The position numbers and the translations under genes were made by a program. From positions 1 through 64,000 of the forward strand of contig JBQNAT010000009.1 of the NCBI GenBank assembly GCA_052170315.1: 64,000 nt of DNA, written 5' to 3'. Position 1 is the stretch's first letter. The number at the start of each line of letters is the position of its first letter. This DNA is from UBA9732 sp052170315. Lineage in GTDB: Bacteria > Spirochaetota > Spirochaetia > Sphaerochaetales > Sphaerochaetaceae. This document shows, one piece after another, positions 41,901 through 51,187 of the stretch. The notes below the pieces were generated by a model. It did not search any database. It saw only the letters and a list, made by a program, of their open reading frames with translations, and was not told where the DNA came from.

Positions 41901-43030
41901 AATGCGTCTTTATCAGTTGCTTCAATAATTATGATGTCCGTATGAAGGCTGTAATGGATTGCTTTACAGCTGTAGGATTTAATGTAACATATGTCATTTC
42001 AGATTTTAACCACTATTCAAAAGAAAGATTTCTATTTGAGAAAGATAATATAAAACAAATCCATGTTCCCCAATATAGGCACAATTTATCTATCATGCGA
42101 TTGCTCTCTCATTTTTATTTTTCTGTTAAGACAAAAAGAATTCTGGATGAGATTAATCCTGGCATTATCTATTGTATGTTTCCGCCTAACTACCTGGTCA
42201 GTGAGATTAGTAAATACAAATTGAAAAGGAAGGTTAAGGTTATTTTGGACTGTTTCGATTTCTGGCCTGAATCATTGTTAGGACCAACAGATAGGAGAGT
42301 ATATAAGTTCCCTTTCTCAGTATGGCGAAATATGCGTGAAAAGAATCTTAGAACTGCCGATTTGATTGTATGTTGCACATCTCAGATGAAGGATTATTAT
42401 GCGAAACAGAATTATCCAGTTCAATTACTATGGCCGTCTATTTCCCGTTTGCCAATACAGGTTTGTAAAACCGATGTATCAGATTCCATAACATTTTGCA
42501 TCATTGGAATGATTAATCATATAATAGATATCGAATTAGTGATTGATTTTCTTGGAGGTATAGCGGCATCAAAGAAAGTAAATCTTCATATTATTGGAGA
42601 AGGGGACAATTTACCGATGCTTGAAAGTAAATTGATGGTTGGGGGCGTTAATGTTATTAAACATGGTGTCATCTTTGATTTTGAAAAAAAATGGGACATT
42701 ATTTCTCAATGTAACTTTGGTCTAAATATCCCAAAGGAAAAAATAAATTCAGGAATGGCTTTAAAAATGGTGGAATACCTAAGTTTTGGTCTCCCGGTTA
42801 TTAATAGCGGAATGGGGGATTCAAAGCAATTGATAGCGGAACGTCATCTTGGGTTCAATCTGAATCGTAGTAATTGCACGGAAGTTGCGAGGCTGATTCT
42901 GCAAATAACCTCTGACAATATTATGGCTATGAGTAATAATTGCAATAGCACTTATGAAACGTTTTTTTCTGGCGACAACCTTAGGTCATTTATAAGGAAG
43001 TTGTTGATATCATGGGGTTATATCAGTTGA
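41897..43030 (+). CDS. Glycosyltransferase (GT-B fold)
   Basis: 377 residues. Start MKCVFISCFNNYDVRMKAVMDCF; N-terminal domain with VILDCFDFWPESLLG; C-terminal donor domain with FCIIGMINHIIDIELVIDFL, HIIGEGDNLPMLESKL, and NFGLNIPKEKINSGMALKMVEYLSFGLPVINS, resembling family 4 enzymes. AT-rich codon use. It overlaps the previous gene by 4 bp and the Wzy gene by 19 bp. Sugar unknown. Confidence 0.82.
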   Translation: MKCVFISCFNNYDVRMKAVMDCFTAVGFNVTYVISDFNHYSKERFLFEKDNIKQIHVPQYRHNLSIMRLLSHFYFSVKTKRILDEINPGIIYCMFPPNYLVSEISKYKLKRKVKVILDCFDFWPESLLGPTDRRVYKFPFSVWRNMREKNLRTADLIVCCTSQMKDYYAKQNYPVQLLWPSISRLPIQVCKTDVSDSITFCIIGMINHIIDIELVIDFLGGIAASKKVNLHIIGEGDNLPMLESKLMVGGVNVIKHGVIFDFEKKWDIISQCNFGLNIPKEKINSGMALKMVEYLSFGLPVINSGMGDSKQLIAERHLGFNLNRSNCTEVARLILQITSDNIMAMSNNCNSTYETFFSGDNLRSFIRKLLISWGYIS

Positions 43031-44361
43031 ATCTATTTCTTTTTGTCATTTTGTTAATCCAATCCATGTTTGTATATATGGTTATTAGTAGAAATATTCT
43101 TTCCCCGGTCTGCTTAGTTAATCTCACTTTTACTTTTTCGTCTTTAGTTTTGGCTATAAAAAATCCCCAATGGGGGTATAACATTTCGGCTTTCACTGTA
43201 ATTGTAATATCATTATCTTTGTTATTTTTTAATTTAGGATACTTATTAGCACGTAGGATTCCAACAGTTAAGGTAACAAATAGGACATCATTAGGCATAG
43301 GAAATGGTAATTACTTAATATTTGAAATTAGTCGCCAAATGTCCTTTTTTTTCAGTTTTATATCATTTATTGTTTTATTGTGTTATGCTCTATTCCTGTT
43401 ATTAAGTATTAGGGGTGCTGGTATTCATGGTGATTTCTTCAGTTCCCTCTCGCAGTATAGAAACTTGGTTGTTAATTATCCCGATTTATACAGAATACCT
43501 GTATTGTTAAATATTGGTCTTGCTTTCCTTAGGGCTTATAGTTATTGTTGTATTTTTTTTATTGTATATAGCATGATTTATAAGTATCCCTTCAAAAGGT
43601 ACCTGTTCGCCGTAGTTTGTCATTGTATCGTGATTCTTCTCGGAACTGGGCGTGGTGAGATAATCACACTTCTTTCTGCCGTTATTTTTGATAGCTATGC
43701 TGCACTTTGTATGAAGAAAAATAGAGCCAGTAATATAGTTCTAATTAAGATTGCTTTGCGGTGTTTCGTTATTTTTATTGGTTTATTTTTGTTGCTGGGT
43801 ATTTTACGTAATTCGAACCTTGATTGGTTTTCATTATTGTCGGTATATATTGGGAGTCCTATTGTATGTCTTGATAGTTTTTTAAATACAACGCATGTAC
43901 CAAGTGTCCTTTTGGGACAAAATACATTGTGGGGTTTTTATAATATTTTGAGACACATTGGCATAAATATTCCTTTTTATTCTCAGCATTTACCTATGAT
44001 ATACTGGGGAGGAAATGCACAATTTGCATCAAATATCTACACTGGGTTCTATACATATATATCCGATTTTGGGCTCTTTGGCAATTTTATTATTCTATTT
44101 TTTTGTGGTTATGTTTTTAATCATGTCTGGAAAAAATATACATCTCGTAATTCCAGCTTGATGGTCATCTTTTACGGTTCATTTTGGGGATATGCATCTA
44201 TTATGTTGTTTGTAACGGAGAGGATCTTTAGTACCTTTATCTCATTACCAAGTTTTGTGTTAGTATTCTTTGGTATAATTATTTGCAGGTTATTTATTAA
44301 CGTATCTGTGCATGAAAATCAGAGCCGTATTGCTGACCAAAAGGAAATAGGAATCGTGTAA
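43012..44361 (+). CDS. wzy: O-antigen/oligosaccharide repeat unit polymerase (Wzy-like)
   Basis: 449 residues with about eleven to twelve hydrophobic segments and a large periplasmic loop near HLPMIYWGGNAQFASNIYTGFYTYISDFGLFG, a characteristic stretch of the EpsG/oligosaccharide repeat unit polymerase class. LGTGRGEIITLLSAVIFDSY is another typical segment. Polymerises lipid-linked repeat units at the periplasmic face. Strongly AT-rich. It sits directly before the flippase (1-bp overlap, TAATG). Confidence 0.82.
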   Translation: MGLYQLNLFLFVILLIQSMFVYMVISRNILSPVCLVNLTFTFSSLVLAIKNPQWGYNISAFTVIVISLSLLFFNLGYLLARRIPTVKVTNRTSLGIGNGNYLIFEISRQMSFFFSFISFIVLLCYALFLLLSIRGAGIHGDFFSSLSQYRNLVVNYPDLYRIPVLLNIGLAFLRAYSYCCIFFIVYSMIYKYPFKRYLFAVVCHCIVILLGTGRGEIITLLSAVIFDSYAALCMKKNRASNIVLIKIALRCFVIFIGLFLLLGILRNSNLDWFSLLSVYIGSPIVCLDSFLNTTHVPSVLLGQNTLWGFYNILRHIGINIPFYSQHLPMIYWGGNAQFASNIYTGFYTYISDFGLFGNFIILFFCGYVFNHVWKKYTSRNSSLMVIFYGSFWGYASIMLFVTERIFSTFISLPSFVLVFFGIIICRLFINVSVHENQSRIADQKEIGIV

Positions 44362-45857
44362 TGATAAACAGGAAAAAAATGGTCCTTATTAATTGGGGAT
44401 GTGAACTCGGTTATTACGTTGTAGTGATGCTATTTGGTTTTCTGGCTCCACGTCTGATAATAAAGTTCTATGGTTCAGAGGTGAATGGTTTACAGGCGAC
44501 GATTACTCAAGTCATAAACATTATATTGCTGTTGCAGTCTGGGGCTGCAACAGCTGCGATTTATTCCTTATACAAGCCAATTGCAGACTCTAATAATGAT
44601 GAGATATCGAAGAATTTAAGTTCATCAGTTATGTATTTTGAACGACTAGCTGTTGTTTTTTTAATTCTAATGTACCTTGTATCCTTTGTTGCTTCGTATG
44701 TTATTAAGACAACACTGAATCGGAAATTAGTTTTTATCGCTTTTATTTTTTCTGGAATGAAATCTTTCCTCGATTTATATTATTGTTCTAAATTTAGGAT
44801 TCTTTTTTCTGCTAATCAGAGAAAATATATATTATCAATTGCTACCCTGATAGAACAATTCGTATACTATTTGTTGCTCTTTTTATCAATTTATAAAAAA
44901 CAGTCATTTTTCCTTTTCAATTTATGGTTTATGGTCGGCTGTCTTTTTAAGATACTATTCCTCCATTTTCGTTTCAAAAAGCAATATAAAAACCAAATTG
45001 TAATTAAGAAGAGCAAGGAATTGCCTCACTTGATGAATAGAAATTATGCACTTGCAAATGAGGTCTCACATAGTATTTCGATTTCATCCATTACCATTCT
45101 CATCTCTTTGATGTATGGTTTAAATGAAGCGAGTGTCTTTGCAGTCTACTATTTGGTTAGCCAGGCATTATCATTAATCTCAAGTTCACTATATTCAGCC
45201 TTTGAACCCAGTTTCGCGAACTTGATAGCATCTGGAGACGATAAAAGTGCCCAGGTTATTTTTCAAGCATTTCAGTTAGCTTTTGTAATGTTTAATACAT
45301 TGTTAATGTCATGCATGCTTTATTTGGTTACCCCATTTGCTGTTATTTACACCTCTAATGCAGCAGATATTAAATATGAGAATAATCTAATTGCAGTGCT
45401 ACTTGTCATGATAGGAACCATGTCTGCTTATAGGATTCCATATAATATGGTTGTTTCATCGTGCGGATTATTCAAAGAAACATGGAAACAGCCGGTTTTT
45501 ACAGTATGCATTACCTTTTTAATTTCCGTTATCTTCGGCCGTATTCGATTTGAGCTCATAATACTTGGTCCAGTTATTTTTTATTTCGTTAATTTCGTCT
45601 ATCAACATTTTAAGATTAATCAGATAAGAGAAGGCTTCGCCACAAAAAAAGTATTTTTTGAATTCTTAATATCTGTATGTCTACTTGTTATAACATGGTT
45701 TCTTGCTACTAAAAGGAATTTTGAAATTAATACCATTCACTGCTGGATGATTTCTGCGATTGTGTTTGGACTTATTGCTCTGGCGGTAATAACAATTAGT
45801 ATAGTCATTTTCTTCAAAGATGATGTCGCCGTGATAAAGAATTTGTTGCGGAAATAA
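44361..45857 (+). CDS. wzx: Oligosaccharide flippase (Wzx-like, MOP superfamily)
   Basis: 498 residues, about twelve to fourteen membrane segments. Start INWGCELGYYVVVMLFGFLAPRLIIKFYGSEVNGLQATITQVINII and later AVYYLVSQALSLISSSLYSAFEPSFANLIASGDD match polysaccharide exporters. It moves undecaprenyl-linked repeat units across the inner membrane. AT-rich, 1-bp overlap with wzy. Last intact gene before the IS3 remnant. Confidence 0.85.
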   Translation: MINRKKMVLINWGCELGYYVVVMLFGFLAPRLIIKFYGSEVNGLQATITQVINIILLLQSGAATAAIYSLYKPIADSNNDEISKNLSSSVMYFERLAVVFLILMYLVSFVASYVIKTTLNRKLVFIAFIFSGMKSFLDLYYCSKFRILFSANQRKYILSIATLIEQFVYYLLLFLSIYKKQSFFLFNLWFMVGCLFKILFLHFRFKKQYKNQIVIKKSKELPHLMNRNYALANEVSHSISISSITILISLMYGLNEASVFAVYYLVSQALSLISSSLYSAFEPSFANLIASGDDKSAQVIFQAFQLAFVMFNTLLMSCMLYLVTPFAVIYTSNAADIKYENNLIAVLLVMIGTMSAYRIPYNMVVSSCGLFKETWKQPVFTVCITFLISVIFGRIRFELIILGPVIFYFVNFVYQHFKINQIREGFATKKVFFEFLISVCLLVITWFLATKRNFEINTIHCWMISAIVFGLIALAVITISIVIFFKDDVAVIKNLLRK

Positions 45858-46075
45858 ACATTTTATGTTATCGGCGTATTCCTGGGAGAAAGTTCATATG
45901 GTTGAAACGTATAATAAGAGTCGTGTTATTCTATCCTTGATAATCTCCCCAATAATAATGAAAAGTGAGTTGGATATAAGGATAGACTACAGAACGATTT
46001 ATACAAGCATGGACAAATTAATGAAAAAGAGGTTCGGTCTGCCTATTACAGATTTTCAATCCATCACAGAAGAAA

Positions 46076-46768
46076 GTGTTAACAAAAAAGAATAGAGAGG
46101 ATACAGTTCGAATATGGTCTGTAGGCTTCATGCAACATCGGACGGCATCCGAAGGACTCCTAAAGAAGGAACAGGATATTGAACTCAGCAACAAAGTGGA
46201 GAACCTTCTCAAACTTAGATTCAAGCCTGCTAAGCCGAAGCAGACCCCCGTTACAGATGTTACCTCCATCCGGATTTCAGATAGAGGTTTTCTCCATCTG
46301 AGCGCATTGCTCGATTTGTTTGGCAGAAGTGTCGTAGCTTATCACTATTCCTACAGCAATGTACCTGGAATGCTGGGGAAATGCTTCTCTCTGCACGTGA
46401 CAAGGGATACAGGGAATTCATGCTTCGTTTAGACCAGTGTCCCAGCTACTTCTCTGAAGGCAGGGTTTCCATTTGCAACGAAATGGGGATTGTTCGGAGT
46501 ATGCCGAGGAAAGGTGACTGCTGGGACAACTCCTTTATTGAAAACTTTTTCTGCCACATGAAGAGCGAACTCAAAATAAAGAAAAGGGACGAAAATCTCC
46601 GACCTTGCAGCGGAAACATTGATTGATTAATACATCCTTTGGTACAACTCGGATTGAATCCAATCTGGACTTGGAGACCTGTCTCCTATAGAATACCCAG
46701 AGGAGTACATTAACTCAAATGTTCTGTTCCACTTTTTGGGGAGCCTGTTCAAAAATGAGCAAAATTAA
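46076..46768 (+). pseudogene. IS3-family OrfB transposase remnant
   Basis: Three broken frames. VTDVTSIRIS...LHLSALLDLFGRSVVAYHYS is the first catalytic (D) stretch of the rve integrase core; SMPRKGDCWDNSFIENFFCHMKSEL is the diagnostic C-terminal part with the DNxxIENFF motif; a last piece, PIEYPEEYINSNVLF, corresponds to the SPxEYR end. Frameshifts and stops separate them. No terminal inverted repeats recognised. The N-terminus, if it is in 45865-46095, is not identifiable. An inactive insertion sequence that interrupts the polysaccharide locus. Confidence 0.82.
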
Positions 46769-46808
46769 AAATCGGATAATAAAGTTGTGCAGTAATAGGA
46801 GGTCCTAA

Positions 46809-47780
46809 ATGGAAGTGGCTATGTTTATTCATGGTGAGAGCTATGAAAAATATCAGGTATTTGCAGCATATCAGGCGGGGATTAAAACATTTACCCCATT
46901 TAAGTCTAGATTCGCAAAGACGGCATTTAGACTGCATAATGCAAACCCATTGAATAGGAAACACGAACTTCCTTTTAAGTTTCTTTGGTATAACAGGGTT
47001 CTGAAAGGTATCAATTTTAGTATAGATGATGAGATTATTTTTTTATTGTATGAGTCATTCAATTTCTCTTATTCACGCCACTTTTTGTCATACTTGAAAA
47101 AGAAATATCCATGGTCTAGGAATTGTTTTGTATTTTCCAATCCTCCCGATAGTTACAATACTGCCAGGGTGGAATGTGTTAGAGAGTTATATGATTATGT
47201 TGTTTCAGATGTAAAATCTTTAGCAGAGAAATATGGATATATTTATTACCCATTCTATCCGATGAAATTTCCTGAAATTGGAGATAACTGTCCAAAGAAT
47301 GATGTTTTCTTCGTTGGTGCCGATAAAGGAAGGCTATCAATGCTACTTGCTTTTTTTGAGTTAATGAATAGTCTTGGCTTAAAATGCGATTTCAATATTG
47401 TTGGGGTTCCTAAAGAAAAACAGAAATATGCAGATATTATTTCGTATAATAACCCTCTGTCTTATGATGAAGTTCTGAATAGAATTAACAGTTCCAGATG
47501 TGTTTTGGAAATAGTACAGAAAAATTTGAACTATTATACTTTTAGAGTGTCAGAGGCAATGTTGTTGCACAAAAAACTGATTTCAACAAATGTCGAACTC
47601 GAGAATGATTCGATTTTTAATTCAAGGATTCTAAAAACGTTTTCCCCGGATGAGCCTCTACAGAGTGATTTCATTAGTTTCATTAAACAATCGGCTGATA
47701 TCAAGGATTATCCAGATTCCTCAAATTGGAGCTTCTCCCACTTTATTGATTTTCTACAGGGTAGTCCTAGCAATTGTTAA
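46809..47780 (+). CDS. Glycosyltransferase-like protein, capsule locus type
   Basis: 323 residues, preceded by AGGAGG six bp upstream. It has no membrane segment. FIDDEIIFLLYESF-like strands, CFVFSNPPDSYNT, YVVSDVKSLAEKYGYIYYPFYP and DVFFVGADKGRLSMLLAFFELMNSLGLKCDFNIVGVPKEKQ suggest two Rossmann halves as in GT-B enzymes, with an acceptor-side LLHKKLISTN. AT-rich codons. Specific sugar unknown; alternative: a glycan-modifying enzyme with the same fold. Confidence 0.6.
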   Translation: MEVAMFIHGESYEKYQVFAAYQAGIKTFTPFKSRFAKTAFRLHNANPLNRKHELPFKFLWYNRVLKGINFSIDDEIIFLLYESFNFSYSRHFLSYLKKKYPWSRNCFVFSNPPDSYNTARVECVRELYDYVVSDVKSLAEKYGYIYYPFYPMKFPEIGDNCPKNDVFFVGADKGRLSMLLAFFELMNSLGLKCDFNIVGVPKEKQKYADIISYNNPLSYDEVLNRINSSRCVLEIVQKNLNYYTFRVSEAMLLHKKLISTNVELENDSIFNSRILKTFSPDEPLQSDFISFIKQSADIKDYPDSSNWSFSHFIDFLQGSPSNC

Positions 47781-47793
47781 AGGAGGTCGAATA

Positions 47794-48486
47794 TTGGCGG
47801 GTAATTTCTCTCGTTCAGAAATTTTTAGGCATAAAATCGAAAAAGCCATGGTGCCATTGTTTGCTCCGTATAATAGGAGCAAGCTGAATAATACTGACTT
47901 TTCAATAATTTCCAACAACTGTTGGGGTGGGGTATGCAGTGAATATTTTGGGTTGCAGAAAAATAGTCCTACTGTAGGTACTTTTTTATTTGCTAGTGAC
48001 TTTGTTAAGCTGATTCAAAATTTAAAAAAATATATGGAGACTGAATTAATCTTTATTGACTATGAGGAATCAATGCACAGAAAAGACTTGGTTAAATCAA
48101 TATATGCGGGTGTACCAATTGGTCGTCTTGGTGACATTGAGATTATTTTTCTTCATTATCCAACAATAGAAATAGCAAAAGAAAAATGGAATCGTCGTGT
48201 TTCCAGGATAAATTGGAATAATCTTATTATTAAATTTAGTTATATGTCTAATTGTTCTGACGAGGATATTTTCTGTTTTCAGCGTATTCACGGAATTAAA
48301 AAAATATGCTTTGTCCCAAAAATGTTTGACAACATGGAGGATCTAATTGTTGTTCCTTCTCGAATTAATTCCGTTTTCGATTTAGGGGATGATGTTTTTT
48401 ATTGGAATAAATATATAGATATTGTCGACTTTATTAATCAACCAATAACAGGGATAAGAGATTTTGTGTTTGAGAAAAGTAGTTAA
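47794..48486 (+). CDS. DUF1919-family exopolysaccharide protein
   Basis: 230 residues from TTG at 47794; AGGAGG lies seven bp before it. ISNNCWGGVCSEYFGLQKNSPTVGTFLFASDFVKLIQNLKKYM, then VPIGRLGDIEIIFLHYPTIEIAKEKWNRRVSRINWNNLIIKFS are the DUF1919 signatures, including the conserved KWNRR and RINW. The family occurs in capsule and exopolysaccharide loci and may be a sugar-modifying or glycosyltransferase-like enzyme. It starts 14 bp after the preceding gene's stop. Confidence 0.85.
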   Translation: MAGNFSRSEIFRHKIEKAMVPLFAPYNRSKLNNTDFSIISNNCWGGVCSEYFGLQKNSPTVGTFLFASDFVKLIQNLKKYMETELIFIDYEESMHRKDLVKSIYAGVPIGRLGDIEIIFLHYPTIEIAKEKWNRRVSRINWNNLIIKFSYMSNCSDEDIFCFQRIHGIKKICFVPKMFDNMEDLIVVPSRINSVFDLGDDVFYWNKYIDIVDFINQPITGIRDFVFEKSS

Positions 48487-48539
48487 CGAAACAGCACGCT
48501 TCGTAGAAAACTGCGTTGTGCAGTGTTGTGTAAACATAT

Positions 48540-48738
48540 CTGAAGGTATACATTGGGGAGAGATATTTGGATGTGGGTCCTAAAGTAATTAAAGAGTGTT
48601 TATATTGCAGATTTTGTCATTATTGGAGCGAATGGAGTGGTCACAAATAGTTTCGTTGAGCCAGATATCACGATAGGAGATGATCCTACTGTGAAGATTA
48701 CTCAAAATGGAAATAAAAACCGTACAAGGCCAATCTAA
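48540..48738 (+). pseudogene. Remnant of a hexapeptide acetyltransferase (serine O-acetyltransferase type)
   Basis: The stretch from 48607 reads ADFVIIGANGVVTNSFVEPDITIGDDPTVKIT, which matches the end of CysE-like enzymes; just before, in another frame, LDVGPKVIKE is the preceding coil. A frameshift and absent N-terminus show it is dead. It precedes rfbA. Confidence 0.7.
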
Positions 48739-48755
48739 AAGAGGAGAAGGTAAGC

Positions 48756-49640
48756 ATGAAAGGTATTATTTTAGCAGGTGGAGCTGGAACTCGTTTGTAC
48801 CCATTGACAATGGTTACAAGTAAGCAATTATTGCCTATTTATGATAAACCAATGATTTACTATCCGCTGTCAACACTGATGTTGGCTGGGATAAAAGATA
48901 TTCTTATCATATCTACACCAGATGACACACCGCGCTTTGTATCGCTTTTAGGTGATGGTTCTCAGTTTGGTGTCTCATTGCAGTATGCTGTTCAGCCAAG
49001 TCCTGATGGTTTGGCGCAGGCCTTCATTATAGGTGAGGATTTCATTGGAGATGAGCCATGTGCAATGATTCTTGGTGATAACATCTTCTATGGTGGAGGT
49101 TTGACTGCTTATCTGAAGCAAGCAGCAATTAATGCAATTGACGGAAAAGCTACTGTATTTGGATATCATGTAAATGATCCCGGGCGTTTTGGGATTATGG
49201 AACTTGGAGATGACGGTACTATACTGTCTGTTGAAGAAAAACCTCAGCACCCGAAAAGCAATTACTGTATTACAGGACTGTATTTTTATCCGTCAGGTGT
49301 CTCCGATAAGGCAAAAAACGTAAAGCTATCTGCTCGTGGTGAATTGGAAATAACAACTTTGAATGACATGTATCTTAAAGAAAAGCTGCTGAAGGGGATT
49401 GTCCTTGGCCGTGGTTTTGCGTGGCTTGATACAGGTACAATGGACAGCTTGGTTGAAGCTACGGAATTTGTACAGATGATTGAAAAACGGCAAGGGGTAA
49501 AAATATCTGCACCTGAAGAAATTGCTTACAGAAACGGTTGGATAAATAAAGAACAGTTATTGAAATCTGCTTTCAAATACGGCAAATCTCCATATGGTGA
49601 GCATTTGAAGAATGTTGCAGAAGGTAAATTCAAATATTGA
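48756..49640 (+). CDS. rfbA: Glucose-1-phosphate thymidylyltransferase
   Basis: 294 residues. MKGIILAGGAGTRLYPLTMVTSKQLLPIYDKPMIYYPL is the nucleotidyltransferase signature with the GxGTRLxPxTxxxxKxxxP motif. ILGDNIFYGGGL contains the metal-binding aspartate, and SVEEKPQHPKSNYCITGLYFY, RGFAWLDTGTMDSLVEATEFV complete the family. It makes dTDP-glucose from glucose-1-phosphate and dTTP. Preceded by GAGGAGAAGG. rfbC follows 9 bp later. Confidence 0.96.
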   Translation: MKGIILAGGAGTRLYPLTMVTSKQLLPIYDKPMIYYPLSTLMLAGIKDILIISTPDDTPRFVSLLGDGSQFGVSLQYAVQPSPDGLAQAFIIGEDFIGDEPCAMILGDNIFYGGGLTAYLKQAAINAIDGKATVFGYHVNDPGRFGIMELGDDGTILSVEEKPQHPKSNYCITGLYFYPSGVSDKAKNVKLSARGELEITTLNDMYLKEKLLKGIVLGRGFAWLDTGTMDSLVEATEFVQMIEKRQGVKISAPEEIAYRNGWINKEQLLKSAFKYGKSPYGEHLKNVAEGKFKY

Positions 49641-49649
49641 GGAAACACA

Positions 49650-50207
49650 ATGAACAATTTTACATTTAACGAAACATCTATAGAAGGAGTTTATGTCATT
49701 GATGTAAAAACGTATGGGGACCAACGTGGCTATTTTATGGAAACATATAAAAAAACTGACTTTGATGCAGCAGGTCTGAAGTTTTCCTTTGTTCAGGACA
49801 ATCAATCAAGTAGCAGGAAGGGTGTTTTGCGAGGTCTTCACTTCCAAAAGATACATCCACAAGCCAAATTGGTCAGAGTCCTTAGCGGAGAAGTTTTTGA
49901 TGTGGCTGTTGATTTGAGGAAAAGCTCAAAAACCTATGGCAAATGGGAGGGTGTACTTCTTTCTGGAACCAATCATAGGCAATTAATGATTCCGCGTGGA
50001 TTTGCACATGGATTCGTTGTTGTTTCCGACTACGCCGAATTTGCCTACAAATGTGACGATTTCTATCATCCTGAAGATGAGGGCGGAATTATATGGAACG
50101 ATCCTGACATTGGGATTAAATGGCCCAATGTGGGACAGATAATGCTTAGTGACAAAGACACTAAGCATCCATCTCTTTCATGTTCCTGTATGGAGTTTGA
50201 TTTGTGA
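49650..50207 (+). CDS. rfbC: dTDP-4-dehydrorhamnose 3,5-epimerase
   Basis: 185 residues, cupin fold. DQRGYFMETYKKTDFDAAG, QDNQSSSRKGVLRGLHFQ with the catalytic histidine, KLVRVLSGEVFDVAVDLR, MIPRGFAHGFVVVSDYAEFAYKCDDFYHPEDEGGI are characteristic. It acts on dTDP-4-keto-6-deoxyglucose. Overlaps the HTH pseudogene by 4 bp (GTGA). Confidence 0.95.
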   Translation: MNNFTFNETSIEGVYVIDVKTYGDQRGYFMETYKKTDFDAAGLKFSFVQDNQSSSRKGVLRGLHFQKIHPQAKLVRVLSGEVFDVAVDLRKSSKTYGKWEGVLLSGTNHRQLMIPRGFAHGFVVVSDYAEFAYKCDDFYHPEDEGGIIWNDPDIGIKWPNVGQIMLSDKDTKHPSLSCSCMEFDL

Positions 50208-51169
50208 ATTCTCCAGAACAGCTTGGGAAATCCATTGCGTTCCTTAGGAGAACGGCAGGATATACTCAAAGTGACCTTGCATTACGCACAGTAATCAGTG
50301 TTAAGGCGGTATCGAAATGGGAGAGAGGCCTGACTATTCCGGATATTGATAACATTTGCAAACTGGCCATATTACTTAATACAGATGCAGAATCACTGTT
50401 TTCTGGGGTTATCAGACCAGATGACGGAACGTGGCCAGGCATTATTGACATTAAGGAAAACTCTTCTGATGTATGTCTCACATCAGTGATATACGATAAA
50501 TCTCTTTCGCACTATTTTATTGGGTATTTTCTTCTCCTGGGTATACCGCGGATCCCGATAATTTGTGCTGATTTGAAATCTTAAAGCTGAAACAACTATA
50601 TTATGACGGCAGAGGGTACGGCATAACAATAGAATACTCTGCTGGTTCCATAGCAGACTCATTGAGGAAGATGGAATTAAAACAAAATTGTGTATGTTGA
50701 TTGACAAAAGAAGATCCTGAGCAGTACGAGTGATGGGATATTGCACCATGATTATGACTATCAAATTATCCCTTTTTTGTTATGTGGCTATGCACTGTTG
50801 GCCTCGATAGGCTATGATGAAAGAACTGTGGATTTTGTAAGAAGTCTGGCAAAAACAAAACATGGGTATGCCGAAATTCTTGACCGTGGATTTGTTGATT
50901 TTTCTATCGAGTCTTCTGCTGATGTTGAAAGAACTGCTTCATTCGTTCAATTAGTTCAGAGTCAATGTGGAATGGTTGTGTATTGCTTGGAAGAGATTGC
51001 CTGGAGAAGGGGATTATTGGATTTGCATGCATTTGGCCCCAGAATAATAAAATACAGAGGCACTAAATATGGAGATTATCTTCAGCAATTACTGGAAAAA
51101 TGGTTCAAATGTAAACTGCCGGTAGGTTTTTTTCTGGTGGAAATTCATTTATACTCAAAAATAGCGTAA
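50204..51169 (+). pseudogene. XRE-type HTH fused to an RfbA-like nucleotidyltransferase domain, frameshifted
   Basis: The first frame (50204-50584) has a helix-turn-helix, AGYTQSDLALRTVISVKAVSKWERGLTIPDIDNI, followed by SDVCLTSVIYDKSLSHYFIGYFLLLGIPRI, which parallels the TPVYDKPMIYYPL stretch of RfbA. A second frame gives LYYDGRGYGITIEYSAGSIADSLRK, matching the GDGSQFGVSLQYAVQPSPDGLAQAF part of RfbA. A third (50741-51169) ends in FVQLVQSQCGMVVYCLEEIAWRRGLLDL, matching the RfbA C-terminus. At least two frameshifts. The nucleotidyltransferase signature glycines and metal aspartate are lacking, so the domain was probably a ligand sensor. Likely a regulator of dTDP-sugar genes that has decayed, unless rescued by recoding. 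Confidence 0.72.
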
Positions 51170-51187
51170 ACTTTAATAGGAGGGCAT

